Source of the DNA: Neorhizobium alkalisoli | GTDB lineage: Bacteria; Pseudomonadota; Alphaproteobacteria; Rhizobiales; Rhizobiaceae | Assembly (NCBI RefSeq): GCF_002968635.1 | Contig: NZ_PVBN01000001.1 | Location: forward strand, 828,310 to 892,309 | DNA: 64,000 nucleotides | Reading direction: 5' to 3' | Shown: positions 41,818 to 50,048 of the stretch, in pieces | How the letters are laid out: every line of letters begins with the position of its first letter | Position numbering within the stretch: the first letter of the stretch is position 1 | The notes under the pieces: model-generated | What the model was told of the DNA's origin: nothing | Databases searched by the model: none | The model's input: only the letters and a program-made list of their open reading frames with translations | Translations under genes and position numbers: made by a program

Positions 41818-42618
41818 ATGCCTGCTCCGACGAATCGCTTCAAGGCGGCCCTGAAGTCCGGACGCCAGCAGATCGGCCTCTGGCTCAACACGGGCGAGCC
41901 GCTGATGGCCGAAATTGCCGGCAAGGCCGGCTTCGACTGGCTGGTGATCGACGGCGAGCATGGACCGAACGACCTGCGCAGCATCATGGCGCAGTTGCAG
42001 GCTCTTTCTTCCTCCCAGTCGGAAGTGGTCGTGCGTCCGCCGGTCGGCGAAACCTGGATGATCAAGCAGCTCTTGGACATCGGTGCGCGCACGCTTCTGG
42101 TGCCGATGGTCGATTCGGCGGAGCAGGCCAGGCAGCTGGTGCGGGCCGTGCGATACCCGCCGCACGGCATTCGCGGCGTCGGCGCCGCGGTGGGCCGCGC
42201 ATCCGAGTTCAATACGATTCCCGACTACGCCGAGACGGCAGCCGATGAGATTTGCCTCATCGTGCAGGCCGAAACCATGACGGCCATCCGCGATCTCGAA
42301 AATATCCTGGCTGTCGACGGCGTCGACGGCGTTTTCATCGGTCCGGCCGATCTTTCCGCCGACATGGGATATCTGGGCCGCATGGAGGCGCCGGAAGTGC
42401 AGGACGTGATCGAGGCGGCGATTCGGCAAATCGTGAAGGCCGGCAAGGCTGCAGGCATTCTCACGTTCAGCGAATCATTCAATCGCCGCTATCTCGATCT
42501 CGGTGCCACATTCGTGGCGGTCGGCGCGGATGTAACCGAGTTTTCAGCCGCGCTGCGAACACTCGCTGGCCGCTACGGACGCGGTGTAGGCGCGGCAAAA
42601 CAGACTTCCGGCTACTGA
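41818..42618 (+). CDS. HpcH/HpaI-family aldolase
   Basis: This 266-residue metal-dependent class II pyruvate aldolase splits or forms 4-hydroxy-2-oxo acids. The barrel carries KSGRQQIGLWLNTGEPLMAE, WLVIDGEHGPND (the catalytic His/Glu region), GARTLLVPMVDSAEQARQLV, IVQAETMTAIRDLENILAV and VFIGPADLSADMG (metal and pyruvate contacts). The length matches HpaI. It follows the ferredoxin-reductase-like gene by 10 bp with AAGGA upstream. The natural substrate is not shown. Confidence 0.9.
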   Translation: MPAPTNRFKAALKSGRQQIGLWLNTGEPLMAEIAGKAGFDWLVIDGEHGPNDLRSIMAQLQALSSSQSEVVVRPPVGETWMIKQLLDIGARTLLVPMVDSAEQARQLVRAVRYPPHGIRGVGAAVGRASEFNTIPDYAETAADEICLIVQAETMTAIRDLENILAVDGVDGVFIGPADLSADMGYLGRMEAPEVQDVIEAAIRQIVKAGKAAGILTFSESFNRRYLDLGATFVAVGADVTEFSAALRTLAGRYGRGVGAAKQTSGY

Positions 42619-42748
42619 AGAACCTGGGAAAGCGGAAGTGGCCCGAATCTCCTGGCACCCTGTTTCAGGCTGCTGGCCGTTCGACAATGCCGCAACGGCG
42701 GTGATGCAAGCCGCTCGTGTAAAACTTTGGCCCGGTATCACAAAAGCC

Positions 42749-42777
42749 TTGCATTCATGGGGGCTTCGACATAGTTA
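42749..42777 (+). promoter_or_regulatory. sigma-70-type promoter of tRNA-Ser
   Basis: A -35 box TTGCAT (42749-42754) and a -10-like box TAGTTA (42772-42777) are separated by 17 bp and end 10 bp before the mature tRNA. Confidence 0.5.
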
Positions 42778-42787
42778 GACCGGCGAC

Positions 42788-42878
42788 GGAGAGGTGGCCG
42801 AGTGGTCGAAGGCGCTCCCCTGCTAAGGGAGTATACGTCAAAAACGTATCGTGGGTTCGAATCCCATCTTCTCCGCCA
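42788..42878 (+). tRNA. tRNA-Ser (anticodon GCT)
   Basis: A class II tRNA with CCA encoded. The acceptor GGAGAGG pairs with CTTCTCC (one G-U), and the anticodon stem CTCCC/GGGAG encloses CTGCTAA with GCT. The long variable arm is TATACGT-CAAAA-ACGTAT and the T-arm is GTGGG-TTCGAAT-CCCAT. It decodes AGC and AGU. No integrase or repeated 3' end lies next to it. Confidence 0.97.
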
Positions 42879-43298
42879 TTTCCAAGCCCAGCGCTCTGGG
42901 AAATATCCTTTCCGTTACGTTCCATAACTTGATTGCTCTACGACCACCGCGACTCATCGATGAGCGTGTCCGTAGTGTGGCGACTCGATTCTTGCCTCGG
43001 CGTTTTCGGGCGCGCTAAGTGCCTGCCTGATAAGCTCTTTCTTAATGAAGCGTAAAATTTGCGGCAGGCTGGCGGCGGCTTTGTGTCCTTTCAGCAACAG
43101 ACTTTACGGAAGCAGGTGTTGGAACCCCGTCCGGCAGCAGTTCCGGATTGCATGGTCATCTTCCTCTTGTATTTTCACATTCGGAAGCGAGGCGGTGGAT
43201 CGTCCTTCTTCTGGTAATCGACGGGGATGGGGCAGGGAACGCTGTCCTTCAGCAAAAAGAACCCAGACCCACACGAAACTTTTGACTGGAGGTCAAAC
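42879..43298. other. 420-bp region between tRNA-Ser and the first porin
   Basis: It holds the porin promoter and what is probably a long untranslated leader. A plus-strand frame at 43045-43302 has no ribosome site and an improbable composition (many Arg, Cys, Trp), and was rejected. No attachment-site repeat of the tRNA end is seen. The only clear structure is the hairpin around the ribosome site at 43281-43297. Confidence 0.5.
43281..43297 (+). promoter_or_regulatory. hairpin enclosing the ribosome binding site of porin 1
   Basis: TTTGACTGGAGGTCAAA has perfect 6-bp arms with the GGAGG partly in the loop, two bases before the ATG. The same 17-mer precedes porin 2 at 44565-44581. It could control access of ribosomes or be an sRNA target. 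Confidence 0.5.
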
Positions 43299-44408
43299 AT
43301 GAACATCAAGAGCCTTCTTCTCGGCTCCGCTGCTGCCCTCGCAGCAGTATCCGGCGCTCAGGCTGCTGACGCCATCGTAGCTGCAGAACCGGAGCCGATG
43401 GAATACGTCCGCGTTTGCGACGCATTCGGCACCGGCTATTTCTACATCCCGGGCACCGAAACCTGCCTCAAGATCGGCGGTTATGTCCGTTTTGAAATGC
43501 AGCTCGGCCAGACGTCTTCCGGCGCCGGCGTTTATCCGGTTGCTGGTGATGACGATTATTGGGATGCGACCGGCCGCGTTCAGCTCGACGTAACTGCAAA
43601 GTCTGATACCGAACTTGGTACGCTGACTTCTCTTGCTTCGCTCCGTTGGAACTACGGCAACAACAATGCCTGGACCGACAACAGCAACGACGTTCACATC
43701 AATGAAGCCTACATCCAGCTCGGCGGCTTCAAGGTTGGTCGTTTCTACAACCCTTGGGATAAGGGTTTGAACGGCGAGCAGGACGCTATCGCTCACGGCA
43801 ATACCACTCGCATGAACTCGCTCGGTTACTTCTACACCGGCGACACCTTCTCTGCTGGTGTTCAGGTTGATGAGCTTTCGCGTAGCGATGCCGCTGCTAT
43901 TCCGGCTCTCGCTCTCCCCGCTCTGAGCGGCGGTCAGGAAGTCGGCGTTGAAGCTATTGTTTCGGCTAAGTTCGGCGCTGTAGCCTTCGACCTCCTTGGT
44001 GCATATGACTTCGGTGCCGAAGAAGGCGCTATCCGCGCTCTCGCCTCGGCTGCTGTTGGTCCGGGTACGCTCCAGGCTGCTGTCGTGTGGTCGTCAGGCC
44101 TCGGTGAAGATTGGGAATATGGTTCGCAGTTCACCAACGCTTACTACGATCAGGGTGAATGGGCTCTGGCGGCATCGTACGCCTTCAAGGTCACCGACAA
44201 GCTGACCCTTACCCCCGGCGCTACCTACGTCTGGAACACTGAGGTTGACGCTGACGGCGATTGGGGCGGCGATGACGCATGGCGCGCTGGTCTGACGGTT
44301 GACTACAAGATCGTCGAAGGCTTCACCGCCAAGACCTCTGTAGACTACAACGAAAACGCCGTCACCGAATACTGGCGCGGTTTCGTACGTCTCGACCGTA
44401 CGTTCTAA
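43299..44408 (+). CDS. ropA: RopA-type outer membrane porin, copy 1
   Basis: This 369-residue trimeric beta-barrel porin allows diffusion of small solutes. The signal peptide MNIKSLLLGSAAALAAVSGA (cleavage after AQA) is followed by the RopA signature AEPEPMEYVRVCDAFGTGYF and PGTETCLKIGGYVRFE, with two Cys likely forming a loop disulfide. Alternating amphipathic strands run to a C-terminal RGFVRLDRTF ending in Phe, as needed for BAM insertion. Codons are those of a highly expressed gene. It is followed by a terminator and a second copy. The two copies agree strongly over the signal peptide, N-terminus and strands; the loops differ. Confidence 0.95.
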   Translation: MNIKSLLLGSAAALAAVSGAQAADAIVAAEPEPMEYVRVCDAFGTGYFYIPGTETCLKIGGYVRFEMQLGQTSSGAGVYPVAGDDDYWDATGRVQLDVTAKSDTELGTLTSLASLRWNYGNNNAWTDNSNDVHINEAYIQLGGFKVGRFYNPWDKGLNGEQDAIAHGNTTRMNSLGYFYTGDTFSAGVQVDELSRSDAAAIPALALPALSGGQEVGVEAIVSAKFGAVAFDLLGAYDFGAEEGAIRALASAAVGPGTLQAAVVWSSGLGEDWEYGSQFTNAYYDQGEWALAASYAFKVTDKLTLTPGATYVWNTEVDADGDWGGDDAWRAGLTVDYKIVEGFTAKTSVDYNENAVTEYWRGFVRLDRTF

Positions 44409-44415
44409 TAACAAG

Positions 44416-44450
44416 AAGACTCCCTCGATCCGTTCGGGGGAGTCTTTTTT
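44416..44450 (+). terminator. rho-independent terminator of porin 1
   Basis: A 9-bp stem (AAGACTCCC/GGGAGTCTT) with a 13-nt loop runs into TTTTTT, starting 8 bp after the stop. This makes the two porins separate transcripts. Confidence 0.88.
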
Positions 44451-44564
44451 ATAAATAGTGGTGGCCTTCAGGCCTCCATCTGGGGAGCTAAGCCGGGGAA
44501 AGAGGCCATTTTTCGGCCTAAAGCTGTTTGGTTGCGTGCGGCCAGACTTGATTGCATTTGGAAG

Positions 44565-44581
44565 TTTGACTGGAGGTCAAA
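44565..44581 (+). promoter_or_regulatory. hairpin enclosing the ribosome binding site of porin 2
   Basis: Identical 17-mer to that before porin 1 (TTTGACTGGAGGTCAAA), three bases before the ATG. The 135 bp before it are not otherwise alike between the two genes, so conservation of the element is specific. Confidence 0.5.
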
Positions 44582-44583
44582 AA

Positions 44584-45636
44584 ATGAACATTAAGAGCCT
44601 TCTATTCGGTTCTGCAGCGGCTTTGGCTGCTGTATCCGGCGCCCAGGCCGCAGACGCGATTGTTGCGGCAGAGCCGGAACCCATGGAATACGTGCGCGTT
44701 TGCGACGCTTTCGGCACCGGCTACTTCTACATCCCGGGTACCGAAACCTGCCTCAAGATCGGTGGTTATGTCCGTTTTGAAGTCGGCTTCGGCGAAGATG
44801 CATATGATGCCGGCGTTGGTACGGACGATTGGGACGCCTATGGGCGCGTTCAGCTCGACTTCACCGCAAAGAGCGATACCGAACTCGGAACGCTGACGTC
44901 CGTTGCTTCCGTCCGCTGGAACTACGGCGATGATACCGCTTGGACAGACAATTCGAACGACGTCCATATCAACGAAGCCTACATCCAGCTCGGCGGCTTC
45001 AAGGTCGGTCGTTACTGGAACTGGTGGGATGCAAACGATCTGCCGGGTGAACTCGATGATCTCGGTTCTGCTCGCCTGAACTCGATCGCTTACATCTACA
45101 CCGGTGATACCTTCACGGCTGGTATTCAGGTTGACGAGCTTTCGCGCGCAGATGTGTTTGGCGCTGGTGGTGCCCTTGTCTCGGCTGGCGGTCAGGAAGT
45201 CGGCGTAGAAGCTGTGGTTCAGGCCGCTCTCGGCCCGGCAAAGCTTGAAGTTCTCGGTTCTTGGGATTTCGGTGCTGAAGAAGGCGCTGTCCGTGGCATC
45301 GGCTCCGTCGATGTTGGTCCGGGCACCTTCTACCTCTCCGGCATCTACTCGTCCGGCGAAAACGCCTACTACAGCTCGGGTGAAGCAACTGTAGCTGTTG
45401 CTTACTCCTTCAAGGCAACCGACAAGCTGGAAATCATTCCGGAAGCCCAGTACATCTGGAACACGGAAGTTGATGCCGATGGCGAATTCTTCGGTGACGA
45501 CGCCTGGGGTGCCGGCGTAACCGTCAACTACGAGATCGTCAAAGACCTCAATGCCAAGATTGCTGTAAACTATATTGAAGTCGGCGATGACGACGACAGC
45601 GTTCAGGGTATCGTTCGCCTGCAGCGCAACTTCTAA
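44584..45636 (+). CDS. RopA-type outer membrane porin, copy 2
   Basis: This 350-residue porin is a tandem paralogue of copy 1. The first 70 residues are almost identical (MNIKSLLFGSAAALAAVSGA, then the same VCDAFGTGYFYIPGTETCL). Surface loops are shorter and more acidic (GFGEDAYDAGVGTDDWDAYG), and the C-terminus is GIVRLQRNF, again ending in Phe. The ATG at 44584 has GGAGG seven bases upstream within the shared hairpin; the frame to 44458 covers leader sequence only. Both copies are intact, so differences in loop charge may give different pore selectivity. Confidence 0.94.
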   Translation: MNIKSLLFGSAAALAAVSGAQAADAIVAAEPEPMEYVRVCDAFGTGYFYIPGTETCLKIGGYVRFEVGFGEDAYDAGVGTDDWDAYGRVQLDFTAKSDTELGTLTSVASVRWNYGDDTAWTDNSNDVHINEAYIQLGGFKVGRYWNWWDANDLPGELDDLGSARLNSIAYIYTGDTFTAGIQVDELSRADVFGAGGALVSAGGQEVGVEAVVQAALGPAKLEVLGSWDFGAEEGAVRGIGSVDVGPGTFYLSGIYSSGENAYYSSGEATVAVAYSFKATDKLEIIPEAQYIWNTEVDADGEFFGDDAWGAGVTVNYEIVKDLNAKIAVNYIEVGDDDDSVQGIVRLQRNF

Positions 45637-45659
45637 TCCGATTTCTCGGATCAGGTTCG

Positions 45660-45687
45660 AAAGCCCGGCCATTGCGCCGGGCTTTTT
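45660..45687 (+). terminator. rho-independent terminator of porin 2
   Basis: A perfect 10-bp stem (AAAGCCCGGC/GCCGGGCTTT) with a CATTGC loop, ending in TTTTT. It begins 23 bp after the stop. Confidence 0.88.
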
Positions 45688-45825
45688 CGTTTCATGCTAG
45701 AGCTTCGTGATCTAAATGGAGGCGGCCCGAGGATACCGGCGCCCTCCGGGCCTCTGAACTGAACGCCATACGACCGCCATATCATGCAATCCATGAGCTG
45801 AAGCATCCGCTCAAGCGCGGAACTT

Positions 45826-47925
45826 CTACCGCCGGCCGAACCGCAGGTCCGTGTTGATGTCGGCCTTCTGGCCGAGGCGGGTTTTGTATACCTGGTAATT
45901 CTCCATCACCCGCTGCACATAGTTGCGCGTTTCAGGGAAGGGGATGCGCTCGATCCAGTCCACCACCTCATCGATGGATTTGCCGCGTGGATCTCCGTAG
46001 CGGGCGATCCATTCCGGCACCCGCTTCGGGCCTGCGTTATAAGCGATGAAGGTCAGGATATAGGAGCCGCCGAAGGCGTCGATCTGCTCGCCGAGATAGT
46101 GGGCGCCGAGCGTTGCATTGTAGCCTGGATCGGTGGTGAGCTTTGCGGCGGCGTAGGTCAGCCCGTGGCGTTTGGCGACGCCTTGGGCGGTGCCCGGAAG
46201 GATCTGCAGCAGGCCGCGGGCATTGGCAGGCGAGACGGCCGCCGGATTGAAAGCGCTTTCTTGACGCGCGATGGAATAAGCGAGTGCCTTCCCGGAGCCT
46301 TCGATATTGGCCGCGGTAGGGATGACGCCGATCGGATAGGCGAGCGCGGCCACGTCGATGCCGCGACCGAAAGCGGTCTTGCCGATCTGCAGGGAAAGGG
46401 CGTGATTGTCCTTTGCTTCCGCCCGGGCCGAAAGCATGGCGAGTTCTCCGGGGCTCGTCAGCTCTTCGGCAAGCGCGCGGTAAAGGGCTACGGCGCGCTT
46501 GTCGTGGCCAGCGGCTTCGAGCCGGGCGATAGCCTTGACCGCCTCGCGGTTTTCAAAGCTTTCGCGGTTGGCCGCGGTCGGCTGCGGATAGGCGACATTG
46601 AGCGTCTTGATGTCGAGCCGGGCTGCTGCGAGTTGTCCGTAGAATGTCCCGGAATAATGAGCCGCCTTTGTGAAGAATTCCTGGGCGCTGCCGGCGGCGC
46701 CCTGTTCGGCCGCGCGTCCCAGCCAATACCAGGCCCGCGAAGCGGAGAGCGGTCGGTTCGATGCGTTGAGGATCTTGCGGAAATGGGGCTCCGCCGCTGC
46801 CGGGTCGCCAAGCGCTCGCAGCGCGTACCAGCCTGCATGAAACTCCGCGTCGACGACATCGGTGGGGGACGTGGCGACATAGTTCGCGACGAGCTTGTAG
46901 GCCAGCTTGAAATCGCCCTGATCGGCAAGCCCGCGGGCAACGATGCGTCGCTCGTTCCACCATTCCGTGGTATCGACGAGTTTCGCTGCGTCGCGCGGCG
47001 CTTTTTCCAGAAGCTCGGCCGCCTCGCGGTATTTGTCCTGACGCCGCAGATATTCGACGCGGGCGAAAAGATATGCGGCATCGTCCTTCCACGTTCCTTC
47101 GACGGCGGCCAGCAGCGCGCCGGCATTCTTGGCATTGCTGACGACGGCGGACCAGGCGGCGTAGAGGGACTGCGCCTTGGCGAGCTCGCTGAAGCGCTTC
47201 GCCTGTGCGGCCCGCCCCTTGTACATCAGATGATCCATCCGCGCCTTGTGGTCGGCGGATGAAAGCAGCGTTGGAAACTCGGCGATGATCTTGTCTTCGA
47301 TCGGCTTGTCGAGCGGCTCCGTGACCCAGATCTGCCGAAGCGCGCGCGCCGCCTCGTTCGTCCTGCCGGTCGCTGCGAGTGCCCGTGCCAGAATGATCGC
47401 GCCTTCCATCGTTTCCGGCCGGGTCGAGCCGAATGCGGCGAGCACGGCGCTTGCCGGCGGGTTTTCCCTGTAGAGGGCGCGTTCGGAATGGGCACGCAGG
47501 CCCTTCAGCCCGGGCCAGTCCTTGAGTTCCCGTTGCGCGGCGGCAATTTCGTGCGAGGGAACGCCTGGCGCGCCCGAGGTGGCGATCGCCCAGGTCAGGA
47601 TATGCCGGTCGAGGGCACTCTCTGAAAGGCCGTTCCGGACCGCGAGCGCCGTTGCCATATCGTTGTCCGCCAGCGCGTCCAGGCCTTGCTTGAGCAGGGT
47701 GGCCGGCTGCAGGCGGCCCGTGCGGAGATCGCTGCGCGGGATGGCACCGGTGATGTCGGGCGTCGGCATGGCAGCCGGAACTGGAACGGCCGCCGGGTTC
47801 TCGGGCTTCACGAATGACAGCGGCGCGACATTTTCGGGAAGCGATGCGGCAAAGCTGGGCATGCCCGCGCCACCAAGCCCCAGAACGGCGCCCAGGGTGG
47901 CAACGGTCAGAACGGACTTGTTCAT
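45826..47925 (-). CDS. slt: soluble lytic murein transglycosylase (Slt70-like)
   Basis: This 699-residue periplasmic enzyme cleaves peptidoglycan with formation of 1,6-anhydro-muropeptides. A signal peptide (MNKSVLTVATLGAVLGLGGA) and a Pro/Ala linker precede a long superhelical domain of repeated helices (about 80-480). The C-terminal catalytic domain carries AYSIARQESAFNPAAVSPAN (catalytic Glu in RQES), ARGLLQILPGTAQGVAKRHG and FIAYNAGPKRVPEWI. The build and length match Slt70. It is divergent from dapA. Anhydro-muropeptides are the signals for AmpR, a possible link to the AmpR-like gene at 3755. Confidence 0.94.
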   Translation of the reverse strand: MNKSVLTVATLGAVLGLGGAGMPSFAASLPENVAPLSFVKPENPAAVPVPAAMPTPDITGAIPRSDLRTGRLQPATLLKQGLDALADNDMATALAVRNGLSESALDRHILTWAIATSGAPGVPSHEIAAAQRELKDWPGLKGLRAHSERALYRENPPASAVLAAFGSTRPETMEGAIILARALAATGRTNEAARALRQIWVTEPLDKPIEDKIIAEFPTLLSSADHKARMDHLMYKGRAAQAKRFSELAKAQSLYAAWSAVVSNAKNAGALLAAVEGTWKDDAAYLFARVEYLRRQDKYREAAELLEKAPRDAAKLVDTTEWWNERRIVARGLADQGDFKLAYKLVANYVATSPTDVVDAEFHAGWYALRALGDPAAAEPHFRKILNASNRPLSASRAWYWLGRAAEQGAAGSAQEFFTKAAHYSGTFYGQLAAARLDIKTLNVAYPQPTAANRESFENREAVKAIARLEAAGHDKRAVALYRALAEELTSPGELAMLSARAEAKDNHALSLQIGKTAFGRGIDVAALAYPIGVIPTAANIEGSGKALAYSIARQESAFNPAAVSPANARGLLQILPGTAQGVAKRHGLTYAAAKLTTDPGYNATLGAHYLGEQIDAFGGSYILTFIAYNAGPKRVPEWIARYGDPRGKSIDEVVDWIERIPFPETRNYVQRVMENYQVYKTRLGQKADINTDLRFGRR

Positions 47926-48144
47926 CCGGTAACTCGCGATAAAGATGTCTAACCCCTATTAGCCGCCGAGCAGATTAACGAAACCTTACCATATTCATGA
48001 AAATGCGCGATTTCTTATATGAGATTCCGCGTGAAATCCCGTCTGCTCGCGCTTGTCGCCGCTTTCCCGCCGCTTTATGGTGCGCGACCTTATAGTCACG
48101 GATTACGGCAGCAGAATGGAAGGCTGCCGATTGGGAGCTTTTGC

Positions 48145-49029
48145 ATGTTCAAGGGATCAATGCCCGCCCTCGTCACCCCCTTCACCACCGAAGGCGCGGT
48201 GGACGAGGCAGCCTTTGCCGCCCATGTGGAATGGCAGATCGGTGAAGGCAGCAGCGGTCTGGTGCCGGTCGGCACCACTGGTGAATCGCCCACTTTGTCG
48301 CATGACGAACACAAGCGCGTCGTCGAGCTCTGCGTAGAGGTGGCGAAGAAGCGGGTCCCCGTCATTGCCGGCGCCGGCTCCAACAACACGCGGGAAGCGG
48401 TCGAACTTGCGGTGCATGCGGAAAAGGCTGGCGCCGATGCCCTCCTGGTCGTCACGCCTTACTACAACAAGCCGACCCAGAAGGGTCTGATCGCACATTT
48501 CTCTGCGATTGCCGAAGCGACGAAGCTGCCGATCATCATCTACAACATTCCGCCGCGCTCGGTGATCGACATGTCGCCGGAGACGATGGGGGCGCTCGTC
48601 AAGGCGCACAGGAACATCGTCGGCGTCAAGGATGCGACCGGCAAGATCGAGCGGGTTTCCGAGCAGCGCATCACCTGCGGCAAGGATTTCGTCCAGCTGT
48701 CCGGCGAAGACGCGAGTGCGCTCGGCTTCAATGCCCATGGCGGCGTAGGCTGCATTTCGGTGACGGCAAATGTCGCTCCGCGTCTCTGTGCGGAATTCCA
48801 GGCCGCAACGCTTGCGGGCGATTATGCCAAGGCGCTCGAATATCAGGACCGACTGATGCCGCTTCACAAGGCGATCTTCATGGAGCCCGGCCTCTGCGGC
48901 GCGAAATACGGTCTCCACAAGATCCGCGGCATGAACCGCATGGTCCGTTCGCCGCTCGTCTCGACGCTGGAGCCGGCGACAGAGACGGCGATCGACGCGG
49001 CGCTGCGCCATGCGGGCCTCCTGAACTGA
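48145..49029 (+). CDS. dapA: 4-hydroxy-tetrahydrodipicolinate synthase
   Basis: This enzyme condenses pyruvate with aspartate semialdehyde in lysine and diaminopimelate synthesis. The 294 residues are a standard class I aldolase barrel. Thr44-Thr45 are in [10 protein letters not shown], Tyr107 is in [12 protein letters not shown], Tyr133 in IIYNIPPR and the Schiff-base Lys162 in [11 protein letters not shown]. The ATG at 48145 has GGGAG seven bases upstream; the longer frame to 48019 adds a non-homologous leader. The next gene is smpB, with a possible terminator between them. Confidence 0.97.
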   Translation: MFKGSMPALVTPFTTEGAVDEAAFAAHVEWQIGEGSSGLVPVGTTGESPTLSHDEHKRVVELCVEVAKKRVPVIAGAGSNNTREAVELAVHAEKAGADALLVVTPYYNKPTQKGLIAHFSAIAEATKLPIIIYNIPPRSVIDMSPETMGALVKAHRNIVGVKDATGKIERVSEQRITCGKDFVQLSGEDASALGFNAHGGVGCISVTANVAPRLCAEFQAATLAGDYAKALEYQDRLMPLHKAIFMEPGLCGAKYGLHKIRGMNRMVRSPLVSTLEPATETAIDAALRHAGLLN

Positions 49030-49087
49030 GGCAAAGCAGTCGCCGCCGCTTCACATTTCGCCTCCCGCGCATTAGATAGAGTTTGAA

Positions 49088-49119
49088 CCCCGCTCATCGC
49101 CCATGGGCGGGGATTTGTT
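49088..49119 (+). terminator. possible terminator between dapA and smpB
   Basis: CCCCGC/GCGGGG arms surround a GCCCATGGGC self-complementary centre and are followed by ATTTGTTTT. It lies 59 bp after the dapA stop. Confidence 0.5.
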
Positions 49120-49150
49120 TTCAGATAAAGGGCGGAACGGAAACTCTCCC

Positions 49151-49627
49151 ATGGCACCCAAAGGCAGCCAGCACACGGTAAACAAGATTGTCGCGGAAAA
49201 CCGCAAGGCCCGCTTCAACTACGAAATCATCGATACCTATGAGGCTGGTCTGGTGCTGACGGGAACCGAGGTGAAGTCGCTGCGCGAGGGCAAGGCGAAT
49301 ATCGCTGAATCCTACGCTTCCGACGAAGGGGAGGAGATCTGGCTGATCAATTCGCACCTGCCGGAATATCTCCAGGCAAACCGCTTCAATCACGAACCGC
49401 GCCGTCGCCGCAAGCTTCTGCTCTCCAAGCGCGAGATCAACCGCCTGCGCGCGGCGATCAATCGTGAGGGCATGACGCTCGTACCGCTGAAGATCTATTT
49501 CAACGAGAAGGGCAGGGCAAAGCTCGAGCTTGCGCTCGCCAAGGGCAAGAAGCTGCACGACAAGCGCGAGACTGAGAAGGAACGCGATTGGAACCGGCAG
49601 AAGTCGCGGCTTCTGAAGGCGAATTGA
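49151..49627 (+). CDS. smpB: SsrA-binding protein SmpB
   Basis: This is the partner of tmRNA in rescue of stalled ribosomes. The 158-residue protein begins [20 protein letters not shown]. It contains the signature [33 protein letters not shown] and the basic C-terminal tail [19 protein letters not shown] that reaches the mRNA channel. The ATG at 49151 gives the usual N-terminus; the upstream frame lacks a ribosome site. The dapA-smpB order is common in rhizobia. Confidence 0.97.
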   Translation: MAPKGSQHTVNKIVAENRKARFNYEIIDTYEAGLVLTGTEVKSLREGKANIAESYASDEGEEIWLINSHLPEYLQANRFNHEPRRRRKLLLSKREINRLRAAINREGMTLVPLKIYFNEKGRAKLELALAKGKKLHDKRETEKERDWNRQKSRLLKAN

Positions 49628-49700
49628 CCGACGCCTGAGCTTGCCTATGCCGTGAACCTTGTCGTTTTCCATCCGTTGGTGGAGATGTGCGAGGTGGATC

Positions 49701-49985
49701 ATGCATTATCGGCACGTCATCCAGGATGCCATCGACCGGCGGAAAGTCATCGAACTGCGCTACAAGGACGTAACCCGCCGGGTGCGGCCGCATATTCTGG
49801 GTTATGTCGGCCACGACGAACTGGCGCTGAGCGGCTGGCAGATCTCCGGCACCGGCGCCGGGTGGCGGCTCTTCCATGTGAACGACATCAGCGAGCTTGC
49901 CGCGACGGATGAGGGCTTTCACCGAACGGCTCGTGGATATAATCCCAACGATCCGGCCTTTTCCCGCATCATCGACCGCATCTGA
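49701..49985 (+). CDS. conserved hypothetical protein, WYL-like, 94 aa
   Basis: This 94-residue protein starts MHYRHVIQDAIDRRKVIELR and has RPHILGYVGHDELALSGWQI, WRLFHVNDISELAATDEGFH and PNDPAFSRIIDRI. The pattern of a short helical start followed by an Sm-like strand bundle resembles a stand-alone WYL domain, a ligand-sensing fold. It has no helix-turn-helix. The ATG at 49701 has GAGG six bases upstream. It follows smpB on the same strand and may be in its operon. The WYL link is tentative. Confidence 0.75.
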   Translation: MHYRHVIQDAIDRRKVIELRYKDVTRRVRPHILGYVGHDELALSGWQISGTGAGWRLFHVNDISELAATDEGFHRTARGYNPNDPAFSRIIDRI

Positions 49986-50048
49986 GATGGCACGATAGGA
50001 ACAAAATTCCCTGCGGCCCGTTGGATTTCATCTGTGAGCGAGCGGGCG

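Noticed and set aside
42788..43298. Possible attachment site or genomic island at tRNA-Ser
   Set aside because: No integrase, no repeat of the tRNA 3' end and no change of gene type downstream; the porins are core genes.
43045..43302. 85-residue frame upstream of porin 1
   Set aside because: No ribosome site, unlikely composition, and it overlaps the porin leader and start.
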